A DNA stretch of 64,000 nt from Marichromatium gracile (GTDB taxonomy: Bacteria > Pseudomonadota > Gammaproteobacteria > Chromatiales > Chromatiaceae). The notes beneath the pieces were generated by a model. It was not told the origin of the DNA, did not search any database, and was given only the letters and a program-made list of their open reading frames with translations. Numbering within the stretch: position 1 is the stretch's first letter; every line of letters begins with the position of its first letter. Shown piece by piece: positions 35,539-44,815 of this stretch. The stretch lies in assembly GCF_004343155.1 (NCBI RefSeq), contig NZ_SMDC01000004.1, forward strand, positions 1 through 64,000, written 5' to 3'. A program made the position numbers and the translations under genes.

Positions 35539-36207
35539 TCACCCGAATACCTCCGGCAACTCGCCCAGATCGGCCACCACCCGATCAGGCTCGTCGCCCC
35601 AGGGGTCGAAGGGCTGCTCGGGGTCGCGCCGGACCCAGGCCGCGCGCATGCCCGTCGCGCGGGCGCCGATGACGTCGAAGGGGTTGCTCGAGACCAGCCA
35701 GGCGTGCTCGGGCCGCGCCCCGGTGGTGGCGAGGAAGTGGGCGTAGACGGCCGGATCGGGCTTGAACGTGCGCACCGCCTCGACACTGACCACACCGCTG
35801 AACCGGTCCCTGATCCCGGCATGATCGAGCAGCGTCTCGACCGCCTCGGCGGTGCCGTTGGAGAAGGCGTAGAGCCGGTGTCCGGCGCGCGCCAGCGCGG
35901 CCAGCCCGGGGGCGACGTCGGCGAAGGCCGGCAGCCGCCGGTAGCCCTCGATCAGGGCATCGAGCCGCACCGCGTCGGGGGCGATCCGGTAGGCCCGACA
36001 GGTCTGCTCCAGGGCGTCGCGGGTGCAGCGCTCGAAGGTGTCGTATCGCCGCATCAGCCCGCGCCGGAAGGCGTATTCGAGCTGGCGGGCACGCCAGTCT
36101 CGAGAGAAGGCCGGGGCGGCCTCGCCCACCAGCGGGGTCAGCGCCGGGATCAGCCCGTGGGTGTCGATCAGGGTGCCGTAGACGTCGAAGGCGAGGGTCT
36201 GGGTCAT
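35539..36207 (-). CDS. haloacid dehalogenase type II
   Basis: The 222-residue product shows the type II L-2-haloacid dehalogenase pattern: nucleophile Asp9 in LAFDVYGTLID, the Arg-containing WRARQLEYAFRRGLM helix, FSNGTAEAVETLL, FKPDPAVY, and SSNPFDVIGARATGMRAAWV. It would hydrolyse 2-haloalkanoic acids to hydroxy acids, although many chromosomal homologues act on unknown substrates. It is the last gene of a minus-strand group with ogt and the ada-alkA fusion, 21 bp after ogt, so it may be co-expressed with alkylation repair. Confidence 0.9.
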   Translation of the reverse strand: MTQTLAFDVYGTLIDTHGLIPALTPLVGEAAPAFSRDWRARQLEYAFRRGLMRRYDTFERCTRDALEQTCRAYRIAPDAVRLDALIEGYRRLPAFADVAPGLAALARAGHRLYAFSNGTAEAVETLLDHAGIRDRFSGVVSVEAVRTFKPDPAVYAHFLATTGARPEHAWLVSSNPFDVIGARATGMRAAWVRRDPEQPFDPWGDEPDRVVADLGELPEVFG

Positions 36208-36228
36208 GGTCGTCTCCTGTGGTGTGGT

Positions 36229-36711
36229 TCAGCGCGCGCCGGCCTCGAGGTCGATCAACGCCTGCTTGGTGCGCAGCCCGTGGGCGAAACCGGCAAGCCC
36301 GCCGTCGGCGCCGATCACCCGGTGACAGGGGATGATCAACGGGATCGGGTTGCGGCCGATGGCCGCGCCCACCGCGCGGGCCGCGCCCGTCCGCCCGATC
36401 GCACGGGCGATCTCGCCATAGGTGTTCAGCGTGCCGTAGGGGATCTCGCCGAGCCGGGCCCAGACCCGGCGCTGGAAGTCCGTGCCGGTGGGGTGGATGG
36501 GCACCGTGAACGCCGTCCTGTCACCGTCGAGATAGGCCCTCACCTCGGCCCGGGCGACGGCGAAGCGCTCGGGGCGATGATGCCAGTCGGGCTCGATGCT
36601 GAACGCGCGCGCGCCGCGCTCGCCGCTGTCGAGATGCAGCTGTGTCAGCCCGCGCGCGTCGGCGACGAGGACGACGGCGCAGAGCCGGGTGTCGAATCGG
36701 GTGTAGTCCAT
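36229..36711 (-). CDS. ogt: methylated-DNA-[protein]-cysteine S-methyltransferase
   Basis: The 160-residue product has the C-terminal alkyltransferase domain with the acceptor site IPCHRVIG (Cys129), the DNA-binding arginine region ARAVGAAIGRNP, and RRVWARLGEIPYGTLNTYGEIA, with a shorter N-terminal domain. It removes methyl groups from O6-methylguanine by irreversible transfer to its cysteine. It lies 45 bp downstream of the ada-alkA fusion gene on the same strand, so the two lesions (O6-alkylguanine and N-alkylpurines) would be handled by one transcription unit. Confidence 0.94.
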   Translation of the reverse strand: MDYTRFDTRLCAVVLVADARGLTQLHLDSGERGARAFSIEPDWHHRPERFAVARAEVRAYLDGDRTAFTVPIHPTGTDFQRRVWARLGEIPYGTLNTYGEIARAIGRTGAARAVGAAIGRNPIPLIIPCHRVIGADGGLAGFAHGLRTKQALIDLEAGAR

Positions 36712-36756
36712 GGTTCGGCTCCAGGGTGAGCGGGCGCGCGCGTGCGCGGCGCCGGG

Positions 36757-38262
36757 TCAAGGCTCGGCGGGCGCGGCACGCACCGCGTTGGTGTTCCACA
36801 GGCAGAGCGCGGCATAGGCCCGGTAGGGCCGCCAGCGCTCGGCGTGACGCAGCGCCTCGGCGCGTGTCATCGGGCGCTCGCGGGTCAGTGCCTTGACGAT
36901 CCCCAGATCGGTGACCGGGAAGCTGTCGACCAGCCCCAGACCGCGCATCGCCACATAGTCGGCGGTCCACTCGCCGATGCCCTTGACCGACAGGATGTCG
37001 CGCTTGAAGGACTCGGCCGGCTGGTGGGGCGAGAGCGAGAACACCCCTTCCTCCAGCGCCCGACAGAGCGCGTGGACGGCGGCCTGACGCGCCCTGGCGA
37101 GCCCGATCGTGGAGAGATCCAACCCCGCCAGTCGGGCGCGATCGGGGAAGAACCAGTCGAATCCCTCGGGATAGTCCGCCGGGGTCGGCTGCGCGGCGCA
37201 CGCCGCCAACCGCGCCGCCAGCTCCCCGGCGAAGCGCACCGAGACCTGCTGCCCGAGGATCGCCCGCACCGCGAACTCGAACGGATCGAAGGCGACCGAC
37301 AGCCGGGGCACGGCGCCGTCCTCCAGTCCCGGGCGCAGCAGGTCGTCGGCGGCGAAGCGCGCCTGGATCTCGGCGAAACGGGTCTCGAGATCGAACATCT
37401 GCCTGACCCGCGCGGCGATCTCCATCGCGCAGGCGATGTGCGCGGAGTGGATGCGCAGCGCCAGCGCCGAGCGCGCCGGGTCGTCGGTGACCACGAAATA
37501 GCCCTCGGCGATCTCCGCGCGTCCGAGCAGGGCGACGCGGAAGGTGCGCGCGTACTGTGTCGCGGTGACGACCTCGACGCCGCGGATGGCGCGGCGGCGG
37601 AGGAAATCGAGGACACGACCGAAGTCGAACCCGGGGTCGTAGTCGAGGGCATAGGACAGACAGCTGTCCTCGAGCCCCTGATGGCGTCTCATCTCGCGCA
37701 ATGCTCCTGGTGTCTGACCGAAGACCTTCCTGAACACCTCGTTGAACTGCCGCACCGAGCCGAACCCCGAGGCGAAGGCGATGTCGGTGATCGGAAAGGT
37801 CGAGTCGAGCAGCAGCCCCTTGGCCAGCACCGCCTTCTGCAAGGCCCCGACCTTGACCGGCGGGACGCCGAGGAAACGCACGAACAGGGCACGGAGCTGG
37901 CGGGCCGAGAGCAGCAGCTCGGCGGCCAGGTCGTCGACGCCGTGGTGGTGCAGATAGCCGCGCTGGATCAGGTCCAGCGCCATGGCGACGAGCTGTCCGC
38001 CCTCGACGTGGGCGTGGCGCGTCCACGAACGCATGTCCGGGCGGCAGCGCAGACAGGGCCGGAAGCCCTGCTCGACGGCCTCGAACAGGGTCGCGAAATA
38101 GGCCACGTTCTCCTCCAGCGCCCGCGGCGCGGGACAGGAGGGGCGACAGAAGACGCCGGTGGTCCTGACCCCGAAGTAGAAGCGACCGTCGAAATCGGCA
38201 TCCCGGCGCAACCGCGCGCTGCGGTAGAGTGCGAGATCATCGGGTGCAATGGTCGAGGTCAT
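36757..38262 (-). CDS. Ada-type metal-binding/AraC regulator fused to AlkA DNA glycosylase
   Basis: The start at 38262 gives 501 residues. Residues 1-80 form the Ada N-terminal zinc domain, with Cys39, Cys43, Cys70 and Cys73 at the spacing of Ada Cys38/42/69/72. Residues about 85-190 are an AraC-type HTH (ITDIAFASGFGSVRQFNEVFRK). The remaining 300 residues are AlkA: an N-terminal beta domain, then the HhH-GPD glycosylase core (LGQQVSVRFA, VKGIGEWTADYVAMRGLG, and the catalytic Asp in FPVTDLG). The protein should sense methyl phosphotriesters by Cys methylation, activate its own regulon and excise 3-methyladenine. Ogt is encoded next. Residue 39 is the expected sensor Cys. Confidence 0.93.
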   Translation of the reverse strand: MTSTIAPDDLALYRSARLRRDADFDGRFYFGVRTTGVFCRPSCPAPRALEENVAYFATLFEAVEQGFRPCLRCRPDMRSWTRHAHVEGGQLVAMALDLIQRGYLHHHGVDDLAAELLLSARQLRALFVRFLGVPPVKVGALQKAVLAKGLLLDSTFPITDIAFASGFGSVRQFNEVFRKVFGQTPGALREMRRHQGLEDSCLSYALDYDPGFDFGRVLDFLRRRAIRGVEVVTATQYARTFRVALLGRAEIAEGYFVVTDDPARSALALRIHSAHIACAMEIAARVRQMFDLETRFAEIQARFAADDLLRPGLEDGAVPRLSVAFDPFEFAVRAILGQQVSVRFAGELAARLAACAAQPTPADYPEGFDWFFPDRARLAGLDLSTIGLARARQAAVHALCRALEEGVFSLSPHQPAESFKRDILSVKGIGEWTADYVAMRGLGLVDSFPVTDLGIVKALTRERPMTRAEALRHAERWRPYRAYAALCLWNTNAVRAAPAEP

Positions 38263-38406
38263 GTTCGCTCCGAGCGCGGATGTGCGGGTGCTCGGCGAGA
38301 ATTCTCCGACCGGGCGGCGACGACGAACAAGCGATTTTCGGAAGTCGCTCTCGCCCTCAGCGCCCCCGACGGCGCGACACGACAACCACCTCGGTAGCCC
38401 GCAACG

Positions 38407-39366
38407 ATGAAGCACCACTCCCCCACCCACGGCGCCTTCCTCATGGTGCTGCTCGCCAACGCCGGCTTCGCCTTCAAGGGCGTCTTCGCCAAGCTCGCGC
38501 TGACCAGCGGGATCACCCTCGGCGGGATGCTGATGCTGCGCATCGCCCTGGCCATGCCGCTCTACTGGATCGCCGCGCGCACGCTCAGCCGCGCCGCCGC
38601 GCCGCTCACCGGGCGCGATTGGCGCGACGGCTTGCTCATCGGCCTGCTCTTCACCCTGGCGACGGTGGCCGACTTCATCGCCATCGACCGACTCGGCGCG
38701 GGCCCCTCGCGGATGCTGCTGTTCACCTATCCGCTGATGGTGCAACTGCTCGTCGCCTGGCGCGCGCGGCGCTGGCCCACCCGGCGCGAGCTGGCGGTGT
38801 TCGTGGTCTGCTACACCGGACTGGCGCTGCTGTTCGCGCCCCGGGGCCTCGCCGGCGATCTCGGCCCGGCCGGGTGGATCGGCATCGCCTGTGGGTTCGC
38901 CTCGGCGGCGAGCTATGCCTGCTTCCTGGTGTGGGTCCAGGACACCGCCCGACGCATCGGCTCGGCGCGCTGCACCGCGCTCACCAACACCAGCACCTTC
39001 CTGGTGTTCTGCGGCTATGCGCTGTTCGGCGCCGCGCCCGCGGACTTCACCATCCCGGCCGAGGGCCTCGGCTGGGTGGCGCTGATGGTGGTGGTCGCCA
39101 CCGTGCTCCCCTTCCTGCTGCTCTTCGAGGGCATCCGCCACACCGGCGCGGCGCGCGCCAGCCTGATCGCGCTGAGCGGCCCGGTGATCACCCTGGTCGC
39201 CGCCTGGGCGATCCTCGACGAACGTCTGCTGCCGCTCCAGGGTCTCGGTCTGGTACTGATCATCGGCGCCATCGGCTCTCTCCAGCTCGGCGGCGACGCG
39301 CTCGCGCGGCTCGTCCGTCGCCTGCGACCGTCGTCGCGCCCTGACGGCGGGCGAGCGATACGATAG
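38407..39366 (+). CDS. EamA/DMT family transporter
   Basis: The 319-residue product has ten hydrophobic segments in two homologous halves, with EamA-type signatures near the end of each half (FIAIDRLGAGPSRMLLFTYP and GIRHTGAARASLIALSGPV). Members export or import metabolites such as amino acids, purines or sugar nucleotides, and specificity cannot be read from sequence. It is divergent from the ada-alkA gene across 144 bp. The Met at 38407 fits the first transmembrane helix; the Shine-Dalgarno is weak. Confidence 0.88.
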   Translation: MKHHSPTHGAFLMVLLANAGFAFKGVFAKLALTSGITLGGMLMLRIALAMPLYWIAARTLSRAAAPLTGRDWRDGLLIGLLFTLATVADFIAIDRLGAGPSRMLLFTYPLMVQLLVAWRARRWPTRRELAVFVVCYTGLALLFAPRGLAGDLGPAGWIGIACGFASAASYACFLVWVQDTARRIGSARCTALTNTSTFLVFCGYALFGAAPADFTIPAEGLGWVALMVVVATVLPFLLLFEGIRHTGAARASLIALSGPVITLVAAWAILDERLLPLQGLGLVLIIGAIGSLQLGGDALARLVRRLRPSSRPDGGRAIR

Positions 39367-39407
39367 GGACGCACCCGATCAGCCGGACCACACCGAGGAC
39401 GACAGCC

Positions 39408-39893
39408 ATGAAGGCGCTCGCGACACCCATCAGACAGGCAGCGGCCAGCGACCGCGAGGACCTCGCAAGGCTGCACATCGCATCCATCCAGGGTCTGTGC
39501 GCCGGGCACTACGAGGCCGAGGCGCTGCGCGCCTGGACCGCCCTGCTCACCCCGTCCGTCTATGATCAAGCGCTGGCGGAAAAACTGGTGCTGGTCGCCG
39601 AGCAGCCCGGACACGGAGCGGTCGGGCTGGCGATCCTCGATCCCGAGGCGGCGGAGATCAGTGCCCTCTACGTCCACCCCGAGGCCGTCGGCAAGGGGGT
39701 CGGCACGGCACTGCTCGAGGCGATGGAGCAGCGCGCCGGGGCGGCCGGCATCCTCACCCTGACGACCCGTGCGACGCTGAACGCACGGGGCTTCTACGCC
39801 GCGCGCGGCTATCTCGACGTCGGCCCCGGCCACCATCGACTACCGGGCGGCGTGCGACTCCCCTGTGTCGCCATGACCAAGACGCTCGGCTGA
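39408..39893 (+). CDS. GNAT family N-acetyltransferase
   Basis: The 161-residue product has the acetyl-CoA pyrophosphate-binding motif A, VHPEAVGKGVGTALLEAME, preceded by the ISALYV strand, and the C-terminal ARGFYAARGYLDVG segment typical of the family. It transfers an acetyl group from acetyl-CoA to an unknown amine. It lies 41 bp downstream of the EamA gene, so joint transcription is possible. Confidence 0.88.
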   Translation: MKALATPIRQAAASDREDLARLHIASIQGLCAGHYEAEALRAWTALLTPSVYDQALAEKLVLVAEQPGHGAVGLAILDPEAAEISALYVHPEAVGKGVGTALLEAMEQRAGAAGILTLTTRATLNARGFYAARGYLDVGPGHHRLPGGVRLPCVAMTKTLG

Positions 39894-40022
39894 AACCGGA
39901 CCGAGCCCGGGCGGCGAGGCCGGACGCATCTGCTAAGGTTCAGGGGCGTGCCCCTGCATTCCATACCCATTGAACCGGCACGCGCGTCCATCGCCCGCCA
40001 ATTCAGGAGCAGGAATCCAGCC

Positions 40023-41075
40023 ATGATGAGCCAGATGAAGATGCTTGCCGTTGCACTCACCCTGTCGCTGAGCGCGCCGACGCTGGTCGCGGCCGACGAT
40101 CAGGCGCTGCGCGTCAAGGCGCAGACGGCGAGGTTGCAGCCCATCCCCGAGGTCATCGAGGATCCGGTGGACAACCCGGTGACGCCGGAGAAGGTCGCGC
40201 TGGGCAAGCTGCTGTTCTTCGATCCGCGGCTCTCGGCGAGCGGGCTGATCAGCTGCAACACCTGTCACAACCTGGGGATGGGCGGCGACGACAACCTGCC
40301 GACCTCGGTCGGTCACGGCTGGCAGCGCGGGCCGCGCAACGCACCGACGGTGTTCAACGCCATCTTCAACGTCGCGCAGTTCTGGGACGGACGCGCCGCC
40401 GACCTCAAGGCCCAGGCCAAGGGACCGATCCAGGCCGCCGTCGAGATGGCCAACGAACCCGCACAGGTGGTCGCCACACTGCAGAGCATGCCCGAGTACG
40501 TCGAGCACTTCGCCGCCGCCTTCCCGGACGCGCCCGAGCCGGTCACCTTCGACAACACCGCCAAGGCGATCGAGGCGTTCGAGACCACGCTGGTGACGCC
40601 CAACGCCCCCTTCGACCGCTTCATGCGCGGCGAGGACGACGCGCTGAGCGCCGAGCAGAAGGAGGGGCTGGCGCTCTTCATCAACCGCGGCTGCACCGCC
40701 TGTCACGGCGGCGTCAACCTCGGCGGTCAGGGCTACTTCCCGTTCGGTCTGCTCAAGCGCCCGGGGGCCGACATCCTGCCGCCGACGGACAAGGGACGCT
40801 TCGAGGTCACCCGTTCGGCGACCGATGAATACGTCTTCCGCGCCGCGCCGCTGCGCAACATCGCGCTCACCGCGCCCTACTTCCACTCCGGCGCGATCTG
40901 GGACCTGAAACAGGCCGTCGCGGTGATGGGCACGGCGCAGCTCGGCAGCGAGATCGGCGAGGGCGAGGCGACCAAGATCGCCGCCTTCCTCGAGGCCCTG
41001 ACCGGCGAGGTCCCCACGATCACCTATCCGATCCTGCCGGCCGAGACCGAGACCACGCCCAAGCCCCAGCCCTGA
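40023..41075 (+). CDS. di-haem cytochrome c peroxidase
   Basis: AGGAGCAGGAATCC precedes the start. The 350-residue product has a signal peptide (hydrophobic MLAVALTLSLSAPTLVAA, cleavage expected near residue 24) and two c-type haem sites, CNTCH at 78-82 and CTACH at 224-228. It also has the peroxidase motifs FFDPRLSASGLISC, NAPTVFNA, FWDGRAADL and PYFHSG with the distal Met/His region. It reduces hydrogen peroxide to water in the periplasm with electrons from cytochrome c or similar carriers. A stable hairpin follows the gene. The gene next downstream is nnrS. Confidence 0.94.
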   Translation: MMSQMKMLAVALTLSLSAPTLVAADDQALRVKAQTARLQPIPEVIEDPVDNPVTPEKVALGKLLFFDPRLSASGLISCNTCHNLGMGGDDNLPTSVGHGWQRGPRNAPTVFNAIFNVAQFWDGRAADLKAQAKGPIQAAVEMANEPAQVVATLQSMPEYVEHFAAAFPDAPEPVTFDNTAKAIEAFETTLVTPNAPFDRFMRGEDDALSAEQKEGLALFINRGCTACHGGVNLGGQGYFPFGLLKRPGADILPPTDKGRFEVTRSATDEYVFRAAPLRNIALTAPYFHSGAIWDLKQAVAVMGTAQLGSEIGEGEATKIAAFLEALTGEVPTITYPILPAETETTPKPQP

Positions 41076-41089
41076 GTACCACCCAGCGC

Positions 41090-41115
41090 CGCGCCCCTCC
41101 GCCGCGAGGGGCGCG
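41090..41115 (+). terminator. hairpin downstream of the cytochrome c peroxidase gene
   Basis: CGCGCCCCTC (41090-41099) pairs with GAGGGGCGCG (41106-41115) around a 6-base loop, 14 bp after the stop codon. There is no T-run, so termination efficiency is uncertain, but it separates this gene from the nnrS promoter region. Confidence 0.55.
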
Positions 41116-41147
41116 CGCCGACCCACCCCGCCCGGCTGGCAGCCGAT

Positions 41148-41161
41148 TTGACCCGCATCAA
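41148..41161 (+). promoter_or_regulatory. FNR/DNR-type binding site upstream of nnrS
   Basis: TTGACCCGCATCAA matches the TTGAT-N4-ATCAA consensus of FNR/Anr/Dnr/NnrR regulators at 9 of 10 informative positions. A TAnnnT element (TAGCCT, 41185-41190) lies about where the -10 would be for a class II activated promoter. The nnrS start is 112 bp downstream. In denitrifying bacteria nnrS is controlled by such a NO- or oxygen-sensing regulator, which supports the call. Confidence 0.65.
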
Positions 41162-41273
41162 GGCCGCCGCCGCGCCGTCCTCGCTAGCCTGATCGACGCT
41201 GCCTGCGGTCCCGCGCCGCGCCCAGCCGACAACCGCCGCCGCGCGGCGGCTCATCCAGCGATCGAGATCCCCC

Positions 41274-42506
41274 ATGCCCACACCCGCCGTCCTCGGACAG
41301 GGCTTCCGCCCCTTCTTCCTCGCCGCCACCCTCGCGGCGATCGCCGACATCGTGCTCTGGCTGGCGATGCTCCACGGGTACTGGCCCTGGCCGCACCACC
41401 TCAGCGGGGTCGGCTGGCACGCCCACGAGATGCTCTTCGGCTATTTCGCTGCGGTGATGGCCGGCTTCCTGCTCACCGCCGCGCGCAACTGGACCGGGGT
41501 CGCCACCCCCACCGGGACCACGCTCGCCGCGCTGCTCGCGCTCTGGCTCGCCGGACGGGTCGCGCCCTGGCTGGGCGGGCCGCCGCTGCTCGCCGCCGCG
41601 CTCGATCTGGCCTTCCTGCCGGCGCTCGCTGTGGCGCTGCGCGACGCGCTGTGGCACGGGCCCAACCGCGCCAACCGTGCCTTCATGGCGCTGCTCGCGG
41701 CGATGTCCCTGGCCGGGGCGATGGCGCACCTCGGCGCGCTGGGCTGGCTCGCCGGGGGCGAGACGCGCGGTCACCGGCTGATGCTCGATCTGGTGGTGAT
41801 CCTGCTGGTGCTGATCTCCGCGCGGGTGATGCCCTTCTTCATCGAGCGCGGGCTCGCCGGGGCGCGACCGCGCACCTGGCCCGCGCTCGAGCGCGCGCTC
41901 CCGGCGCTCGGCCTCGCCCTGGCGCTGACCGACCTGATCGCGCCGCTCGGCGTGCTCGCAGGTGCCCTGGCCATCGCCCTCGGCGGCGCGCTGCTGGTGC
42001 GTCTCGCCGGCTGGCACGACCGACGCCTCTGGCGCACGCCGATGCTCGCGGTGCTCTATGTCGGGCTGCTGTGGCTGGCGCTGGGGCTGGTGCTCGACGG
42101 ACTCTCGGCGCTCGGCGCACTCGCCCCGCGCGGCGCGCTGCACGCGCTGACCGTCGGCGCGATCGGGGTGGTGACGCTGGGGATGATGGCGCGGGTCACG
42201 CTCGGGCACAGTGGTCGGCCGATGCGCGCCGGGCGGACGACGCGCGTCGCCTTCGCGCTGATCAACCTCGCGGCGCTCGCGCGCGGGCTGGGGCCGGTGG
42301 TACTGCCGGAGGGCTACAGGCTCTGGCTGGTCGTCGGCGGCGCGTGCTGGATCGGCGCCTTCGCGCTCTTTCTGTGGGTCTACGCGCCGATGCTGGTCAG
42401 ACCGCGGGCCGATGGTCTCATCGGCTGTCGCGCCGGCGCGAAGGACGCCCCGAGGCAGCCATCGGCCGGCGCGCGCGCACCCCTCACACCCGGAACTTCT
42501 GCATGA
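41274..42506 (+). CDS. nnrS: NnrS family membrane protein (nitric-oxide stress)
   Basis: The 410-residue protein has about twelve hydrophobic segments and the family markers [16 protein letters not shown] at the start, [19 protein letters not shown] with the conserved His pair, [17 protein letters not shown], and [11 protein letters not shown]. NnrS is a haem- and copper-containing inner-membrane protein; in Vibrio it protects against NO-induced iron complexes. The last 30 residues are Arg/Pro/Ala-rich and the 3' end overlaps the convergent chemoreceptor gene by 23 bp. Expression is probably controlled by the FNR-type site upstream. Confidence 0.93.
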   Translation: MPTPAVLGQGFRPFFLAATLAAIADIVLWLAMLHGYWPWPHHLSGVGWHAHEMLFGYFAAVMAGFLLTAARNWTGVATPTGTTLAALLALWLAGRVAPWLGGPPLLAAALDLAFLPALAVALRDALWHGPNRANRAFMALLAAMSLAGAMAHLGALGWLAGGETRGHRLMLDLVVILLVLISARVMPFFIERGLAGARPRTWPALERALPALGLALALTDLIAPLGVLAGALAIALGGALLVRLAGWHDRRLWRTPMLAVLYVGLLWLALGLVLDGLSALGALAPRGALHALTVGAIGVVTLGMMARVTLGHSGRPMRAGRTTRVAFALINLAALARGLGPVVLPEGYRLWLVVGGACWIGAFALFLWVYAPMLVRPRADGLIGCRAGAKDAPRQPSAGARAPLTPGTSA

Positions 42507-44475
42507 TCCGCGTCATCGCGCCGTGAGAGGACTCCAGATCGGCGATCAGCGAGCGCAGATCGGCCATGGCGCTGGCGATCTCGCCCGACTCGCCCTTGAC
42601 CGTCGCGACCTCGGCGGCGATCTCCTCGGCGGCGGCGTGCTGACGCTGCGCGGCCTCGGCGACCAGCTCGATCTGCTCGCGGATGCCCTCGATCTGGGCA
42701 TGAAGGTTGTCGATGTTGCCGAGCGAGCGCGCGCTGCGCTCCGAGGTGCGCTGGCTGGTGTCGCGGATCTCTTCCATGATCTGGCGCAGCGCCTCGGCCT
42801 CGCTCCTGATCGCGGCGAGCACCCCGCCGATTTCACCGGTGGCGGTCTGGCTGCGGATGGCCAGTTGCCGCACCTCGTCGGCGACCACCGCGAAACCGCG
42901 CCCGCTCTCGCCGGCGCGCGCGGCCTCGATCGCGGCGTTGAGCGCGAGCAGGTTGGTCTGCTCGGAGATGGCGTTGACGCTGTCGAGAATCCGCGCGATC
43001 GACTGGCTCTTGTCGTTGAGGCTCGCCGTCGAACCGAAGGCGCGCTCGTTCATCCCCGCCAGCGCCTCGATCGCCTGCTGGGTGCCCTGGGTCATCTCTC
43101 GCGCCTCCCGCGACAGCTCGGTGAACCGCACCGTGCTGTCGAGCGCGCCCTCGGCGGCCTCGGTGATCCGCCCGGAGGTCTCATTGAGCGACTGCGTCAC
43201 CCCGGAGATGCCATGCACCGCGCCATCGGCACTGGCCACCTGGGCCACCACCTGGTCGGAGACGCTCTCGACCTTGTGGATGCTCGCGCTGGTGGAACGG
43301 TCGCTGACCACCAGCTGCTCGACCACCTCGCGCAGGTTGGCCACCATGCGATCGACCGCGCGCAGGATCAGCCCCAGCTCGTCGCGCGAGTCGTCGGCCA
43401 GACGCAGCGACAGATCGCCGGTCGAGGTGATGCGATCGAGCGCCTGTCTGACACGATCGATCTTGCCGGTGAGCTTGCGCGCCACCGCCACCGAGACCAG
43501 CGCGACCAGCGCCAGCAGCACCCCGAAGACGACGAAGGAGACCGCCACGGTCAGCTGCGCCCGCGACTGGCGCTGCTCCATGGCGGCGAGGATGCCTGTC
43601 CTGACCGCGTCCATCAGCGCCTTGACCTCGCCGATATAGCGCGTTGCCGCAGCAAACCAGTCGGCGGGTGACGGGTACTCGCCGGTGAGCGTGCCCGACT
43701 CGGCGAGCAGGCGATTCTGCACCCGATCCATCATCCGCGCGGTCTCCGAGTTCACCACGACGTTGAACTGGCGCTGCAACCCAGGGGCGGTCTCCGTGCT
43801 GAACTGCCCCACCGCGCGGCGCAGATCGGCGACATAGAAGCGCAGCGCCTGCTGCGCGGCCGGGGTGATCTCGCCGGCCGAGAGCACGCCGTTGACCTTG
43901 CCGCGGAGCTGGCCGAGCTTCTCCTTGACCCAGGCGAGGTGCCAGGACATCAACAGCTGGCGACGGGCCAGATCGTCACCGATATGACCGATGCACTTGA
44001 CGAAGAGATCGAGGGCGTTGGCGTTGATATCGGAGTAGAAGCCGAAGGCCTCGGCGCCGCTGCGCGCGTCGACCTGGGTGCGGATACGCGAGCGCCCGGC
44101 GGCAAGCTCCACCAGCCGGCGCAGGCCATCGACCAGATCGCCGTAGCCGAGCCGCGCGGGGTCGATCAGCGCCTCGACCCGGGCGAGCGCCGCGTCGGCA
44201 CGCTCGCGCTGGGCGAGGATCTTCTGGTGCAGCGCGGCGTCGCCCGAGCCGATATAGCCGGCCGAGAGTCCACGCTCGACGGCGAGGTTATGGGCGACCG
44301 CCTCCACCGCATAGGCGACGTCGACGAGATGACGGTTGTGCCGGGCCTGCGCCACCTGATCGAACTGACGCGAGATCACCAGCCCGGAGAGCGACAGCAA
44401 CGACAACAGCGCGATGGCGAGGATGACGGCGAGCGCGACCTTCAGGCTCAGATGCTTGAACATGGAGCGATTCAT
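42484..44475 (-). CDS. methyl-accepting chemotaxis protein with NIT (nitrate/nitrite-sensing) domain
   Basis: The 663-residue receptor has a first membrane helix at about 12-34, a periplasmic NIT-type helical domain ([19 protein letters not shown] through [15 protein letters not shown]), and a second helix near 310-335 ([21 protein letters not shown]). A HAMP domain follows, then a long coiled coil with the conserved hairpin tip [24 protein letters not shown] domains bind nitrate or nitrite. It would signal through CheW/CheA to the flagellar motor. It is convergent to nnrS with a 23-bp overlap of coding ends. There is no C-terminal CheR-docking pentapeptide. Confidence 0.93.
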   Translation of the reverse strand: MNRSMFKHLSLKVALAVILAIALLSLLSLSGLVISRQFDQVAQARHNRHLVDVAYAVEAVAHNLAVERGLSAGYIGSGDAALHQKILAQRERADAALARVEALIDPARLGYGDLVDGLRRLVELAAGRSRIRTQVDARSGAEAFGFYSDINANALDLFVKCIGHIGDDLARRQLLMSWHLAWVKEKLGQLRGKVNGVLSAGEITPAAQQALRFYVADLRRAVGQFSTETAPGLQRQFNVVVNSETARMMDRVQNRLLAESGTLTGEYPSPADWFAAATRYIGEVKALMDAVRTGILAAMEQRQSRAQLTVAVSFVVFGVLLALVALVSVAVARKLTGKIDRVRQALDRITSTGDLSLRLADDSRDELGLILRAVDRMVANLREVVEQLVVSDRSTSASIHKVESVSDQVVAQVASADGAVHGISGVTQSLNETSGRITEAAEGALDSTVRFTELSREAREMTQGTQQAIEALAGMNERAFGSTASLNDKSQSIARILDSVNAISEQTNLLALNAAIEAARAGESGRGFAVVADEVRQLAIRSQTATGEIGGVLAAIRSEAEALRQIMEEIRDTSQRTSERSARSLGNIDNLHAQIEGIREQIELVAEAAQRQHAAAEEIAAEVATVKGESGEIASAMADLRSLIADLESSHGAMTRIMQKFRV

Positions 44476-44764
44476 CCCTTGACTGATGAGGCAGGCGCGC
44501 GCGCCACACCAGTGCCCCCGGAGGCGGAGACGGCGGCCAATTCATCATCGGCGGGAGGGGCCTGGCACGCGACTCGGTGAGACCTATCTGTGTACGGATG
44601 CTCGCAGTCACAAGGTCGTGCCGGACGGCGGCGGACGACTGACCTTCGCCCTCCCGATCATTGATCAAGGGGGGGGGCAAAGGCGGGACGACGGTCTCGG
44701 CCCCGCGCCTGGGCGGCGCGGCGAACCACACGAAAAGGACACGAAAAGTCAATCCATCGCGCGT
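44476..44764. other. non-coding stretch upstream of the chemoreceptor gene
   Basis: No gene is supported here. It should contain the promoter of the NIT chemoreceptor. A GCCGATGA sequence on the minus strand resembles a sigma-28 -10 element, but no TAAA lies at the correct distance. A run of nine G residues occurs at 44669-44677. Confidence 0.6.
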
Positions 44765-44794
44765 CTGTCCGTGCGGACGGCGCCGCACGGACAG
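44765..44794 (-). terminator. 12-bp-stem hairpin downstream of the SOUL-protein gene
   Basis: CTGTCCGTGCGG (44765-44776) and CCGCACGGACAG (44783-44794) form a perfect stem with a 6-base loop, 22 bp beyond the stop of the minus-strand gene. No long T-run follows, but the stem is among the strongest in the window. Confidence 0.6.
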
Positions 44795-44815
44795 CGCGGG
44801 CGAGGTCAGTCGGGC

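Noticed and set aside
44476-44764. Sigma-28 (flagellar) promoter for the chemoreceptor gene
   Set aside because: GCCGATGA resembles the -10, but no TAAA lies at the required distance.
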